Positions 1 to 9,537 of a stretch of 64,000 nt of DNA are shown piece after piece; position 1 is the stretch's first letter; every line of letters starts with the position of its first letter. A program made the translations under genes and the position numbers. The notes beneath the pieces were generated by a model. The model ran no database searches. It saw only the letters and a program-made list of their open reading frames with translations, and was not told where the DNA came from. Source of the DNA: Caminibacter pacificus (GTDB taxonomy: Bacteria > Campylobacterota > Campylobacteria > Campylobacterales > Nautiliaceae); the NCBI RefSeq assembly GCF_003752135.1, contig NZ_RJVK01000001.1, forward strand, positions 310,001 through 374,000, read 5' to 3'.

Positions 1-380
1 CTGAATCCGTGAATTGTAATTTGAGGATATTTTTTATGGATATGCTCTACAAGATTTTCGTAATAGTCTATTTTCAAATTCGGATGAACGCCCCCTTGAA
101 AAAGAATCTGAGTACCTCCGATTTCAAGCAGTTCGTCTATTTTTTTGTCTATTTCTTCGAAACTAAGAATATAAGCGTCTTTGTCTTTTTTGTGTCTGTA
201 AAAAGCGCAGAATTTACAATCCACCCAGCATATATTGGTATAGTTTATGTTTCTATCTACTATAAAAGTTGTGATTTTTTTAGGGTGAAGTTCTCTTTTT
301 TTCGCAAGAGCCATTTCTCCGAGCGTTCTTAAATCTTTGTTTTCAATTAAATTTATTGCATCTTTTTTAGAAAGCCTCAA
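1..380 (-). CDS. mqnC: Dehypoxanthine futalosine cyclase (MqnC), N-terminal part, runs off the window
   Basis: The first 126 codons, read on the minus strand from a TTG at 380-378, give a radical SAM protein beginning MRLSKKDAINLIE. An AAGGAG lies 5 nt upstream of the TTG (complement of 386-391), which supports this start. A CxxxCxxC cluster (CWVDCKFC) for the SAM-binding 4Fe-4S centre is followed by the segment GGTQILFQGGVHPN, characteristic of the MqnC/MqnE family. MqnC cyclises dehypoxanthine futalosine in the futalosine route to menaquinone, used by Campylobacterota. The C-terminal part lies outside the window, so MqnC rather than MqnE is judged from the N-terminus only. Confidence 0.85.
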   Translation of the reverse strand, partial: MRLSKKDAINLIENKDLRTLGEMALAKKRELHPKKITTFIVDRNINYTNICWVDCKFCAFYRHKKDKDAYILSFEEIDKKIDELLEIGGTQILFQGGVHPNLKIDYYENLVEHIHKKYPQITIHGF

Positions 381-412
381 TTTTTCTCCTTAATATCCGA
401 TAATTTAGTAAC

Positions 413-418
413 TATAAT
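413..418 (+). promoter_or_regulatory. Likely -10 element for the diguanylate cyclase gene
   Basis: TATAAT lies 19 nt upstream of the ATG at 437, in the short gap between the divergent mqnC and diguanylate cyclase genes. In this phylum the vegetative sigma factor relies mainly on the -10 box, and I see no convincing -35. Confidence 0.5.
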
Positions 419-436
419 AGCAAAAAAGGGAAAGTT

Positions 437-1315
437 ATGGAAGAATTGATTAAAGAAATAGCAAATAAAACTATGCAAGACTTGGAAAAGGCTAAAAAAC
501 CGCCTTATCCTTTATATTACAGGGACGTTTTTAATGCGATTGCAAACGAAAAAGGAATACTTAATCAACTAAATCCTAAACTTTTGTGTATAGCTCCGAC
601 TCTTGATGAGATAATACTTGCGAAAACTTCGGAAACTATCAGTGAAATATCTATTCATACCAAAGATATAAAAAACGATTCAAGAGAGATAATAGACGAA
701 GTAAACGTTGCCGATGCTGATGAAATAAAAGAGATGGTTATTAAATTTTCCGCCAACTTGATAGAAAAAGTTAATCAAATGGAAGAGAGAATTCAAGAAC
801 TTCAAAGCGAGCTTGATAAAGCTTATAAAGAGCTTTTGATTGACCCTTTGACAAAAGTATATAACAGAAAAGCGCTCGAAAAAGACTTAGGTGAAATTTT
901 AGAAAAAGGAAAAGATAGAAACCTTGATTTGGTGATAGCTATCGTAGATATAGATAATTTCAAAATGGTAAACGATAAATACGGACATTTGGTGGGAGAT
1001 TTCGTTTTAATCAAGCTTGCCGATACGATGAAAAGTTTAATTAGAAAAAGTGACAAAATCTACAGATACGGGGGTGATGAATTTATAATCGTATTTAATC
1101 GTTCAACTCTTGAAAACGCCGAAAAAAGTATTGAGAGAATTATTTACAAAATTTACCGCACAACCTTAAAATATAAAGAAAATTATATTAAAATTACGAT
1201 ATCTGCCGGAATCACTCAACACAGAGCCGGTGACACAATCGAGTCAATGATAAAAAGAGCCGATGAGGCGCTATATAAAGCGAAGGTGGAAAAAAACGGC
1301 TATAAAATTTTGTAA
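437..1315 (+). CDS. Diguanylate cyclase (GGDEF domain protein)
   Basis: A 292-residue soluble protein. The C-terminal half (about 133-292) is a GGDEF domain that makes cyclic di-GMP from two GTP: DIDNFKMVND is the metal/substrate segment and GGDEF is intact at 212-216. A complete RxxD inhibitory site (R203-K-S-D206) lies exactly five residues before GGDEF, so product inhibition is expected. The N-terminal 100 residues (KPPYPLYYRDVFNAIA) resemble an N-terminal region I associate with campylobacterial GGDEF proteins, followed by a predicted coiled coil (about 105-132) typical of dimerising cyclases. No membrane segment or receiver domain is visible, so the input signal is unknown. Confidence 0.9.
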   Translation: MEELIKEIANKTMQDLEKAKKPPYPLYYRDVFNAIANEKGILNQLNPKLLCIAPTLDEIILAKTSETISEISIHTKDIKNDSREIIDEVNVADADEIKEMVIKFSANLIEKVNQMEERIQELQSELDKAYKELLIDPLTKVYNRKALEKDLGEILEKGKDRNLDLVIAIVDIDNFKMVNDKYGHLVGDFVLIKLADTMKSLIRKSDKIYRYGGDEFIIVFNRSTLENAEKSIERIIYKIYRTTLKYKENYIKITISAGITQHRAGDTIESMIKRADEALYKAKVEKNGYKIL

Positions 1316-1323
1316 GGAGAATA

Positions 1324-1848
1324 ATGAGTATTTTTGATGCGGTAATTATCGGTATTACGCTTATTCTGGCGATTAAAGGTTTTTTTAACGGTTTTATAAA
1401 AGAAATAGCTGGACTTGTCGGAATTGTCGGCGGGCTTATTTTGGCAAGCAAGTTTTATCATCAAGTGGGAGTTTATATTAATCAAAACCTTTTTGCTATT
1501 CCGAACAAATCAGCAATAGATTTGGTAGGTTTTATCGCAGTATTCGTCGGTTTTTGGTTGTTTGCCGTATTTGTTGGATTTTTGCTTGCTAAAATCTTAA
1601 AATTAAGTGCTCTTGGCGTGTTTGATAGAATCTTGGGATTTGTTTTTTCGGGAGCTAAATTTTTCGTTTTGATAGCGGTGATAATCGCGCTTTTATATCA
1701 AGTGAAATTCGTACGCGAAAAAATGCATGAATATACTCAAAAAAGTCTTGTTTATCCCGTGCTTTTAAAAGTGGGAGAAAAGATTATAAATATTAGCCCT
1801 CAAGATTTAGAAAAAGTCTCTAAAAATGTTAAAATTCCAATAAAGTAA
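1324..1848 (+). CDS. cvpA: CvpA family inner-membrane protein
   Basis: A 174-residue protein with about four hydrophobic segments and the CvpA N-terminal pattern ([19 protein letters not shown], then [12 protein letters not shown]). E. coli CvpA is needed for colicin V production and affects envelope homeostasis; the biochemical role is not settled. It starts 8 nt after the GGDEF gene behind an AAGGAG and leads into lysS; from memory cvpA-lysS-glyA is also the order in H. pylori, which supports the family call. Confidence 0.85.
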   Translation: MSIFDAVIIGITLILAIKGFFNGFIKEIAGLVGIVGGLILASKFYHQVGVYINQNLFAIPNKSAIDLVGFIAVFVGFWLFAVFVGFLLAKILKLSALGVFDRILGFVFSGAKFFVLIAVIIALLYQVKFVREKMHEYTQKSLVYPVLLKVGEKIINISPQDLEKVSKNVKIPIK

Positions 1849-1864
1849 TCCTAAAAGGAGATTG

Positions 1865-3373
1865 ATGTTTTCAAATGAATACGTAAAACAAAGAATGGCG
1901 AAAGCCGAAAAATTAAAAGAAGCGGGAATCAACCCGTACGGGCATAATGCAAAAAGAGATACTAAAATCGCTGAATTTTTAGAAAAAAACAAAGACGTTT
2001 TCGAGCTCGAAAACAAAAGAGACGAAAATCGTAAGTTTACGGTTACCGGAAGAGTTAAGTTTTTGAGACTTATGGGTAAAGCCGCGTTTTTTAAATTTGA
2101 AGACGAAAGCGGTATTTTACAGGCATATATGAGCAAAAACGACTTGGGAGATAAATTTAATCTTCTTAAAAAAACATTGGAAGTGGGTGATATCGTAGAA
2201 GTTACCGGGTATCCTTTTGTAACGAAAACCGGAGAGCTTAGTATTCACGCGGATGATGTGAGAATCTTAACAAAAGCGATTCATCCTCTACCTGAAAAAT
2301 TCCACGGACTTCAAGATATCGAAACGAAATATCGCCAAAGATATCTTGATATGATTATGAATAAAGAGACGAGAGATAGATTCAAATTAAGAAGTCAAAT
2401 CGTTAGTTTGGTAAGAGAATTTTTCTTGAAAAAAGGATTTTTGGAAGTTGAAACTCCTATGCTTCATACGGTTGTAGGCGGAGCGAACGCAAGACCTTTT
2501 ATGACTCACCATAACGCTCTTGATATCGATATGAATCTAAGAATTGCGCCTGAACTTTTCTTAAAAAGACTTATTGTAGGCGGATTCGAAGCGGTATTCG
2601 AGCTAAACAGAAACTTCAGAAACGAAGGAATCGACCACACTCACAATCCTGAATTTACAATGATCGAGTTTTATTGGGCGTATCATACTATGGAAGATTT
2701 GATGAAACTTACACGCGAGCTGTTTGATTATCTGTTTGAAAAATTGAATCTTCCGAAAAAACTTCAATACGGAGATATGGAAATAGATTTTGACGATTGG
2801 AAAACAATCACTTATAAAGATGCGCTCGTTAAAATCGGCGGAGTACCTGAAGATATACTTGAAGATGTGGAAGCTATGAAAAAATATCTAAAAGACGCCG
2901 GAGTTGAAATAGAAGAGCATATCGATTCAAAAGGCAAACTTTGGGCGGAACTATTTGACGAGTTCGTAGAATCAAAACTTATCAATCCTACGTTCGTAAC
3001 TGAATTTCCTATTGAAATTTCACCTCTTGCAAGAAGAAGTGACGAAAATCCTGAATTTGCAGAGAGATTAGAATTGTTTATCGCCGGGCGCGAAATAGCA
3101 AACGGATTTAACGAGCTAAACGATCCTCTTGATCAATACGAAAGATTTAAAGCTCAGCTTGAGGCTAAAGCCAAAGGTGATGAAGAGGGTATGGATATGG
3201 ATTACGACTATATCCGTGCACTTCAATATGGAATGCCTCCGACAGCAGGTGAAGGTATAGGAATCGACAGACTTGTGATGCTTTTGACAAACTCACATTC
3301 TATTAAAGATGTGATTTTATTCCCGACAATGAAACCTAAAAAAGAGATTAAAGACGAAGACGACGTTAAATAA
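1865..3373 (+). CDS. lysS: Lysyl-tRNA synthetase (class II)
   Basis: 502 residues, the normal length for bacterial LysS. It has an N-terminal OB-fold anticodon-binding domain (about 55-140) and a class II catalytic core, with motif 2 around [18 protein letters not shown] and motif 3 near the C-terminus ([11 protein letters not shown]). It charges tRNA-Lys in the cytoplasm. A TTG three bases upstream is in frame, but AAGGAG at 1855-1860 is only 1 nt from it and 4 nt from the ATG at 1865, so I take the ATG. Confidence 0.97.
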   Translation: MFSNEYVKQRMAKAEKLKEAGINPYGHNAKRDTKIAEFLEKNKDVFELENKRDENRKFTVTGRVKFLRLMGKAAFFKFEDESGILQAYMSKNDLGDKFNLLKKTLEVGDIVEVTGYPFVTKTGELSIHADDVRILTKAIHPLPEKFHGLQDIETKYRQRYLDMIMNKETRDRFKLRSQIVSLVREFFLKKGFLEVETPMLHTVVGGANARPFMTHHNALDIDMNLRIAPELFLKRLIVGGFEAVFELNRNFRNEGIDHTHNPEFTMIEFYWAYHTMEDLMKLTRELFDYLFEKLNLPKKLQYGDMEIDFDDWKTITYKDALVKIGGVPEDILEDVEAMKKYLKDAGVEIEEHIDSKGKLWAELFDEFVESKLINPTFVTEFPIEISPLARRSDENPEFAERLELFIAGREIANGFNELNDPLDQYERFKAQLEAKAKGDEEGMDMDYDYIRALQYGMPPTAGEGIGIDRLVMLLTNSHSIKDVILFPTMKPKKEIKDEDDVK

Positions 3374-3388
3374 AGAAAAGGAGATTAT

Positions 3389-4639
3389 ATGAGTTTACTT
3401 AAAAATTACGATCAAGACGTTTATTCAATCTTGGAAAAAGAGCTTGAGAGACAAACGAATCATCTTGAAATGATCGCTTCTGAAAACTTCACTCTTCCGG
3501 AAGTAATGGAAGCTATGGGAAGCGTTTTTACAAATAAATACGCTGAAGGATATCCCGGAAAAAGATATTACGGCGGATGTGAATATGCGGATATGATCGA
3601 ACAACTTGCAATTGACAGAGCAAAAGCGCTTTTCGGATGCGAATACGCAAACGTTCAACCGCACTCGGGAAGCCAAGCAAACGGAGCGGTGTATGTTGCG
3701 CTGATGAAACCTCTTGAAAAACTTTTAGGAATGGACTTAAGCAACGGAGGACACTTAACTCACGGTGCGAAAGTAAACTTTTCAGGTAAACATTATCACT
3801 CTTTCTCTTACGGAATCGACGAAAAAACAGGTAGAATCGATTATGATAGAGTAAGAGATATCGCTAAAATAGTAAAACCTAAAATGTTAGTTTGCGGTGC
3901 GAGTGCGTATCCAAGAGAAATAGATTTTGCAAAATTCAAAGAAATTGCTGATGAAGTAGGTGCTATTTTAATGGCGGACGTTGCACATATCGCAGGACTT
4001 GTGGTTGCTGGTGAGCATCCGAATCCATTCCCTCATTGTGACGTTGTGACAACTACGACTCACAAAACTTTAAGAGGACCAAGAGGAGGACTTATTCTTA
4101 CAAATAACGAAGAATACGCTAAAAAAATCAACAGCGCAATCTTCCCTGGAATCCAAGGAGGACCGCTTGTACACGTAATCGCGGCAAAAGCGGTAGGATT
4201 TAAAATGAATCTTCAAGATAGCTGGAAAGATTATGCAAAACAAGTAAAAGCAAACGCAAGAGCGCTTGCTGAAGTATTGCTGGAAAGAGGTTATGACCTT
4301 GTAAGCGGCGGTACTGATAATCACCTTGTACTTGTAAGTTTCTTAAATAAAGAATTCAGCGGTAAAGAAGCCGAAGAGGCACTTGGAAGAGCCGGAATTA
4401 CTGTAAATAAAAACACTGTTCCTGGTGAGAAAAGAAGTCCTTTTGTAACTTCGGGTATCAGAATCGGAAGCCCGGCTCTTACGGCAAGAGGTATGAAAGA
4501 AGAAGAGTTCAGATTTATAGCGAACAAAATCGCAGATGTTCTTGATGATATTTATAACCTCGAACTTCAAGATAAAGTTGCGGCAGAACTTAAAGAACTT
4601 GCAAGCAAATTCGTAATTTACGACAGACCTACTTATTAA
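3389..4639 (+). CDS. glyA: Serine hydroxymethyltransferase
   Basis: 416 residues. A PLP enzyme that interconverts serine and glycine and feeds the folate one-carbon pool. The PLP-binding lysine lies in the conserved [14 protein letters not shown] segment; other family blocks include [18 protein letters not shown] near the N-terminus and [11 protein letters not shown] near the C-terminus. It starts 15 nt after lysS behind AAAGGAG and continues the conserved lysS-glyA order. Confidence 0.98.
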   Translation: MSLLKNYDQDVYSILEKELERQTNHLEMIASENFTLPEVMEAMGSVFTNKYAEGYPGKRYYGGCEYADMIEQLAIDRAKALFGCEYANVQPHSGSQANGAVYVALMKPLEKLLGMDLSNGGHLTHGAKVNFSGKHYHSFSYGIDEKTGRIDYDRVRDIAKIVKPKMLVCGASAYPREIDFAKFKEIADEVGAILMADVAHIAGLVVAGEHPNPFPHCDVVTTTTHKTLRGPRGGLILTNNEEYAKKINSAIFPGIQGGPLVHVIAAKAVGFKMNLQDSWKDYAKQVKANARALAEVLLERGYDLVSGGTDNHLVLVSFLNKEFSGKEAEEALGRAGITVNKNTVPGEKRSPFVTSGIRIGSPALTARGMKEEEFRFIANKIADVLDDIYNLELQDKVAAELKELASKFVIYDRPTY

Positions 4640-4645
4640 TTTTTT

Positions 4646-4658
4646 CCCCTATTTGGGG
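4646..4658 (+). other. Short intercistronic hairpin between glyA and the DUF1882 gene
   Basis: CCCC TATTT GGGG forms a four-base-pair stem directly after the glyA stop and just before the AAGGAG of the next gene. A T-run lies before it and an A-run after it, which could extend the stem imperfectly. It is not followed by a U tract, so it does not look like an ordinary intrinsic terminator. Confidence 0.4.
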
Positions 4659-4675
4659 CATAAAAAGGAGACGTT

Positions 4676-5224
4676 TTGGCTTATAACGTAGATATCGCAA
4701 TGATAAAAATGAATAGAAACTACTACTTCGAATACAGAGGTAAAATCGTTACCAAAATCAACTACAAAGGCAGAACTTTTTTCGATAAGTACGAAAAAAT
4801 AGAAAGACCTTTAACTCTTCAAGTAATGAACGAACATATTGAAAGAAAAAAAATCATAGCTCACGATTTAATCAACAGACAAAGAAATATCGTTGAAAAT
4901 ATCGTTTTTGATTATAACGGAATAGACCCGGAGAGATTTTGGAATAGGGCGAGTTTGCTTTTAAGAGAAGAGGGATTTTTGAATTTTACTGCGTATCACT
5001 CCAAAACAAGAGGTCATTTACATCTTTATATCCACAAAGGACATACGACCGTTGCAGAAGCAATCCAGCTTGGAAAAGCTCTTTCGATGAAACTTGCGAC
5101 GAAATTGCCTAAGCAATGGAGAGTTTTTCCAACTGACGAGTTGCCAAGCGAGTTTAATATTTTAAACCTGCCTTATGAACTATATAAAAAAGAAAGAGGA
5201 GCTTCTTGGGCTCGACATATGTAA
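4676..5224 (+). CDS. DUF1882 domain protein of Campylobacterota
   Basis: A 182-residue soluble basic protein of unknown function. I recognise the DUF1882 family, restricted to Campylobacterota and found beside glyA in H. pylori and C. jejuni (recalled, not searched). Recognisable segments are YRGKIVTKINYKGRTFFDK and HSKTRGHLHLYIHKGHTT; the latter His-rich stretch resembles a nucleic acid or phosphate-binding loop, but that is only an impression. The TTG start at 4676 is supported by AAGGAG five bases upstream and has no nearby ATG competitor. Confidence 0.8.
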   Translation: MAYNVDIAMIKMNRNYYFEYRGKIVTKINYKGRTFFDKYEKIERPLTLQVMNEHIERKKIIAHDLINRQRNIVENIVFDYNGIDPERFWNRASLLLREEGFLNFTAYHSKTRGHLHLYIHKGHTTVAEAIQLGKALSMKLATKLPKQWRVFPTDELPSEFNILNLPYELYKKERGASWARHM

Positions 5225-5233
5225 GGAGTAACA

Positions 5234-5995
5234 ATGAAAAATGACGATTTATTAAATATCAATCCTAAAAAGGATATGAAAAAGCCTCTGATTTACGCGG
5301 CTATAGGTTTTTTAATTTTTATAATTATAGTAATTGCCGTGGCTATTTTTCAAAATATGAGCAGCGGAAAAAATAACGAAATATTACCGCCTCAACCAAA
5401 AACTGAAAAAGAGATTAAACCTCAAGAAGAGTTTAAACCGTTACCGATCGAGACGGCAAATGAGAATACGGCTAATCAAAACGCAAATCAAAATGAAAAT
5501 CAAAACGTTAATGAAAATACTCAAAATAACGCAAAAACAAATACTAACGCTCAAACACCGGCTGCAACTCAAACTAATACGACTCAAAACAACACTCAAA
5601 CTCAAAAACCTAAACCTCAAGTAACTCAAGAGCCGGTTAAAAACGAAAAACCTCAAGCAAAAGAGCAAAAAACTCAAAAAATCACAAAAAAACCCGTAAA
5701 AGTAACAAAACCTGCGGTTACTACGAAACCTAAAAAAGTTGCGTACGGAAAATATTACGTTCAAGTAGCGGCACTTCTTAAAAACGCAAAACCTAATAAA
5801 AAATTCTTGGCATTGCTAAAAAAATACGGATTCAATTACAAATACATTCATACGTATATCGTAAAAAACGGCGAAAAAATCAAAGTTACGAAAATTTTGG
5901 TAGGTCCTTATAAAACAAGAAGCGATGCTAAAAGAGCACTTGCTAAAATCAAAAGAGAAGTAACTCAAAACGCATTTATTTATAAGGCGAAATAA
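5234..5995 (+). CDS. SPOR domain membrane protein
   Basis: 253 residues: a short cytoplasmic N-terminus, one transmembrane helix (about 20-42), a long low-complexity Asn/Gln/Thr/Lys/Pro linker (about 55-170) and a C-terminal SPOR domain (about 173-253, starting YGKYYVQVAALLKN). SPOR domains bind denuded glycan strands of peptidoglycan at division sites, and the linker would span the periplasm, so a cell-division or wall-remodelling role as in FtsN/DedD-type proteins is likely. The stop TAA shares its last base with the trpE ATG, indicating translational coupling. Confidence 0.85.
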   Translation: MKNDDLLNINPKKDMKKPLIYAAIGFLIFIIIVIAVAIFQNMSSGKNNEILPPQPKTEKEIKPQEEFKPLPIETANENTANQNANQNENQNVNENTQNNAKTNTNAQTPAATQTNTTQNNTQTQKPKPQVTQEPVKNEKPQAKEQKTQKITKKPVKVTKPAVTTKPKKVAYGKYYVQVAALLKNAKPNKKFLALLKKYGFNYKYIHTYIVKNGEKIKVTKILVGPYKTRSDAKRALAKIKREVTQNAFIYKAK

Positions 5996-7404
5996 TGGTT
6001 TTTGATAAGTTTTTAGTTGATGAGTTTTCACCGATTGCAATTTATAATACCCTCTCTTCTCTTTTTCCGAGCGAGAGAATGTTTCTTTTCGAAAGTGTTA
6101 TAAACAATACCGACGGAAACTACTCTTTTATTTTTATAGGCGAAAAAGAGAGAGTATCGTATAAAGATTATAAAACTTACTATTTTGACGGAGAAAAAGA
6201 GGAAGTTTTAGATAAAGATCCTTTTTCTTTTTTTAAAGAGTACTATTCGAAAATCGACAAAGAAAAATATAAAAAACTCTCTCGTGAACTTAAAATCGGT
6301 TTTGTTGACGGATTTGTCGGGTATATCGGTTATGATATGGTAAAAGTTTTCGAGCCTGTCTTAAAGCCCGTAATGGATAATTTAAAAGATGAAACCGACA
6401 TTCCAGACCTTTATATGATAAGACCTAAAATAGTCGTAGGTTTTTCTCATAAATCTTCGGAACTTACGGTAATAATCAATGACGAAAAGTACGAAAAACA
6501 CCTTTATGTCATAAGAGATTCGATAAACTCGACTTATAAACACCTACCTATTAAGCCGGCTAAAATCTTAGAAGAGCCTAAATTCGTATTTAGTAAAGAA
6601 AAATTTTTTGAAATGGTAAAAAACGCCAAAGAAAACATCAAAGCCGGAGATATATTCCAAATCGTACTTTCAAACAGATTAAAAGTAAAAGCGATAGTCG
6701 ATAGATTCAGTTTTTATAGAAAACTGAGAAGTAAAAACCCGTCTCCATATTTATATTATTTGGATATTGACGATTTTGCTATTGTAGGAAGTTCTCCTGA
6801 GGTAATGGTAAGATTAAATGACGATTTAATCTTGCTAAGACCGATAGCGGGAACAAGAAAAAGAGGCGCGACGCTCAAAGAAGATTTGGAAATGGAACAT
6901 GATATGATAAACGACCCTAAAGAAGTAGCGGAACATATCATGCTCGTTGACCTCGGAAGAAACGATGTCGGTCGTGTAGCAAAAGCCGGAAGTGTGAAAG
7001 TCGAAGAGCTTATGAGGGTTGAGAGATATTCTCACGTTATGCATATGGTAAGCGACGTCGTAGGCGAACTTGATAGCAAATACGATATGTTCGATTTATT
7101 TAAAGCGACTTTCACCGCCGGTACGATGACCGGAGCTCCTAAAATTAAAGCGATGGAGCTAATAGCAAAATACGAAGGTCTAAAAAGAGGATATTACGCA
7201 GGAAGTATAGGATATTTCGGTTTTGACGGAAATATGGATAGCGCAATTACGATCAGAACGGCTCTTATAAAAGATGACGAAGTGATTTTTCAAGCCGGAG
7301 CCGGTGTCGTTGCCGATAGCAAGCCTGAACTCGAATACAAAGAGGTCAATAACAAACTCGGAGCGTTGGTTGCCACTCTAAAGGATTTAGATGGGGGTAA
7401 TTAG
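5995..7404 (+). CDS. trpE: Anthranilate synthase component I
   Basis: 469 residues of the chorismate-binding family. The signature PIAGTRKRG (PIAGT is typical of TrpE, PIKGT of PabB) and LVDLGRNDVGRV support TrpE, which makes anthranilate from chorismate with an amidotransferase subunit. The glutaminase partner trpG/pabA is not in the window, and trpB and trpD lie elsewhere in it. It overlaps the SPOR gene by one base and the next gene by 14 nt. A combined TrpE/PabB role cannot be excluded from sequence alone. Confidence 0.88.
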   Translation: MVFDKFLVDEFSPIAIYNTLSSLFPSERMFLFESVINNTDGNYSFIFIGEKERVSYKDYKTYYFDGEKEEVLDKDPFSFFKEYYSKIDKEKYKKLSRELKIGFVDGFVGYIGYDMVKVFEPVLKPVMDNLKDETDIPDLYMIRPKIVVGFSHKSSELTVIINDEKYEKHLYVIRDSINSTYKHLPIKPAKILEEPKFVFSKEKFFEMVKNAKENIKAGDIFQIVLSNRLKVKAIVDRFSFYRKLRSKNPSPYLYYLDIDDFAIVGSSPEVMVRLNDDLILLRPIAGTRKRGATLKEDLEMEHDMINDPKEVAEHIMLVDLGRNDVGRVAKAGSVKVEELMRVERYSHVMHMVSDVVGELDSKYDMFDLFKATFTAGTMTGAPKIKAMELIAKYEGLKRGYYAGSIGYFGFDGNMDSAITIRTALIKDDEVIFQAGAGVVADSKPELEYKEVNNKLGALVATLKDLDGGN

Positions 7405-8758
7405 AAGTTTTCAAGGTAAAAAAGTTTATTATAAACCTCAAGGTTTTTTAGACGCCGAAGCGGTAGGAGAGATTATCACTCCCGCCGATATTTCGCTTTT
7501 TGAAAAAAAAGGCGTCAAATACGTAAGTATCGATTTTTCAAAAATCATAAGTGCGAATATGAACGCCATTCGGTTTATGAACGATATCTTCGAAATGCTT
7601 TATAAAAAAAATATCGAAGGTTGTATTTTTAATGCAAACAAAAACATAAAAACGATTATCGGTAATTTAAAAAACTGCTTTTTTCACTTTTTCGAAAACG
7701 AACATATAGAAAAAATATTTTGCGATGATGACTATAGAGAGGAAAAGCCAATTTATCTTTGTTGTATAAAAGACGACCAAAACAAAAATATGTTAATTTA
7801 TTATCTCGTTAAAAAAGGTTATAACCCCAAGGTTATTAACAACGAAGAGGAAGGCAAAGACGGCGTAATTATTAAAGAATCGTTTGTTACTAAAATTTCG
7901 AATAGAGTGGGAGCGGTCGTAAAAAACGGGGTAGTTTATTTTTATTTCGATAACTTTTTGGACGCAAATCTTCCGAATATGTTCGATATAGAATATTTCA
8001 GGCGTAATTTATTAATCGGATTTAGGGTTTTTGTATTTGATATGAACCAAGTAAAAGGTCTAAACGTTCATGCCGTCAGGTTTTTAAGTAAGCTTGGGGT
8101 CGAAGGTGCCGAATACGGAGCTCTTTTGGCGATTGTAGGATTAAATGCGAAAAATATACAAAAAAATCTTTTGGAAGATTTGGAAGATGTCGGGTTTATG
8201 TTTTTTGCAAATGAAGAAGAGCTTTTAAATTCCGAAGAGTATAAAGACGCTCTTGAATCAAACGACGTTATTTATAAAAGAGCAAAAAAAATCACCAAAG
8301 ATTTCGTAAAAATATTGCCGTATTTCGTAAACGCTACTATTTCGACCGTTGAGCTTATGACGGGAGTTACCGCGACAAAAGAGCCTCCTAACATCAAAGA
8401 AGTTACTCTTGATACGAGTAAAGATTACGTAGCGAGCTCTATCGGGTTTTACGGAGATAATGACGGAGTTATGATTTTGATTTTTACGGAAAAATTATCA
8501 CGAAGAATTAGTAAAATTTTGCTTGGAGAAGAGTACCAAAGCAAAGAAGACTTAGTCGATATGGTCGGTGAGTTTGCGAATATAATAGTAGGTAACGTAA
8601 AAAGAGAGCTTAAAAAATACGATGTCGATATAAATCTTACGCTTCCGAAAGTTTTTGACGAAATAGAAAATTTACAAAATATCGTCGTTAATAGAAAAGG
8701 TATTGAGGTTAAATTTTATTTTGACGGGGAAGAGTTCTATTTTTATCTTATCAGATAA
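7391..8758 (+). CDS. CheX-like chemotaxis phosphatase with two STAS-like domains
   Basis: 455 residues. The C-terminal 155 residues (about 300-455) match the CheX/CheC phosphatase fold: E394 and N397 in the stretch VGEFANIIVGN are the positions that act on phospho-CheY in this family. The N-terminal 290 residues contain two related STAS-like units (about 10-105 and 180-280), each with a strand, then a D-F/M-x-x-I/V pattern and an x-A-I/V-RF helix. STAS domains usually mediate regulatory protein contacts. The ATG lies inside the end of trpE, with AAGGA five bases upstream. Both the architecture and the location in an aromatic biosynthesis operon are unusual. Confidence 0.75.
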   Translation: MGVIRSFQGKKVYYKPQGFLDAEAVGEIITPADISLFEKKGVKYVSIDFSKIISANMNAIRFMNDIFEMLYKKNIEGCIFNANKNIKTIIGNLKNCFFHFFENEHIEKIFCDDDYREEKPIYLCCIKDDQNKNMLIYYLVKKGYNPKVINNEEEGKDGVIIKESFVTKISNRVGAVVKNGVVYFYFDNFLDANLPNMFDIEYFRRNLLIGFRVFVFDMNQVKGLNVHAVRFLSKLGVEGAEYGALLAIVGLNAKNIQKNLLEDLEDVGFMFFANEEELLNSEEYKDALESNDVIYKRAKKITKDFVKILPYFVNATISTVELMTGVTATKEPPNIKEVTLDTSKDYVASSIGFYGDNDGVMILIFTEKLSRRISKILLGEEYQSKEDLVDMVGEFANIIVGNVKRELKKYDVDINLTLPKVFDEIENLQNIVVNRKGIEVKFYFDGEEFYFYLIR

Positions 8759-8766
8759 GGAGAGAG

Positions 8767-9537
8767 ATGTTTTTGATATTCGGAGACCCTGTAAGTCATA
8801 GCAAGTCGCCTTTGATGCATAATTATTTTTTTAAAAAAGAAAAAATTGACGAATGTTACGGCAGATATCATCTAAAAGAGGGCTCTAAAATAATTGAAAA
8901 ATTTAAAGAGCTGAAAATAAAAGGTGCGAACGTAACTGTGCCTCATAAAGAGTGGGCGTTTAAGCTATGCGATGAAGTCAGAGGTATTGCAAAAGAGATA
9001 GGAGCGGTTAATACTCTTGTAAAAGAGGGAGATAAAATAATAGGCTACAATACCGACGCACCCGGATTTTTAGAAGCTATAAAGGAGTTTGATTATAAAA
9101 GTGTGCTTATTATCGGTGCGGGCGGTACGGCTAAGGCTTTGAGTCTTGTATTGCCGCAAGCCGATATACTAAACCGCTCGGCAAACAGACTTGAATATTT
9201 CAAACAAAAAAACAAAAAAACCTTTACCTGGGATAATATCGATAATTTCAAATACGATTTGATAATCAATACCACTTCAGCCGGCCTAAACGACGATAAT
9301 CTCCCGGCACCCGAAGAGATTTTAAATAAACTTTTTTCAAATGCGAAATATGCCGTTGACGTAATTTACGGAAAAGAGACACCGTTTTTAGCGCTTGCTA
9401 AAAAATATAATCTCAAAACCAAAACGGGACTTGATATGTTGGTATATCAAGGCGTATTGGCTATGGAGTATTTTTTGGGAAAAGAGTTAAAAAGAGAAGA
9501 AGTGGCGAAGATTTATTTTGAGATTCTTAAGGATTAG
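8767..9537 (+). CDS. aroE: Shikimate dehydrogenase
   Basis: 256 residues, slightly short for the family. It reduces 3-dehydroshikimate to shikimate with NADPH. The shikimate-binding [10 protein letters not shown] motif is at the N-terminus, NTDAPGF is the second substrate segment and GAGGTAKAL is the nucleotide-binding loop. It ends the plus-strand operon that starts near cvpA; its last 11 bases overlap the end of the convergent murA gene. Confidence 0.95.
   Translation: MFLIFGDPVSHSKSPLMHNYFFKKEKIDECYGRYHLKEGSKIIEKFKELKIKGANVTVPHKEWAFKLCDEVRGIAKEIGAVNTLVKEGDKIIGYNTDAPGFLEAIKEFDYKSVLIIGAGGTAKALSLVLPQADILNRSANRLEYFKQKNKKTFTWDNIDNFKYDLIINTTSAGLNDDNLPAPEEILNKLFSNAKYAVDVIYGKETPFLALAKKYNLKTKTGLDMLVYQGVLAMEYFLGKELKREEVAKIYFEILKD

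Noticed and set aside
9-332. A plus-strand 107-codon frame at the window start
   Set aside because: It lies antisense to mqnC, whose CxxxCxxC motif and start are clear.
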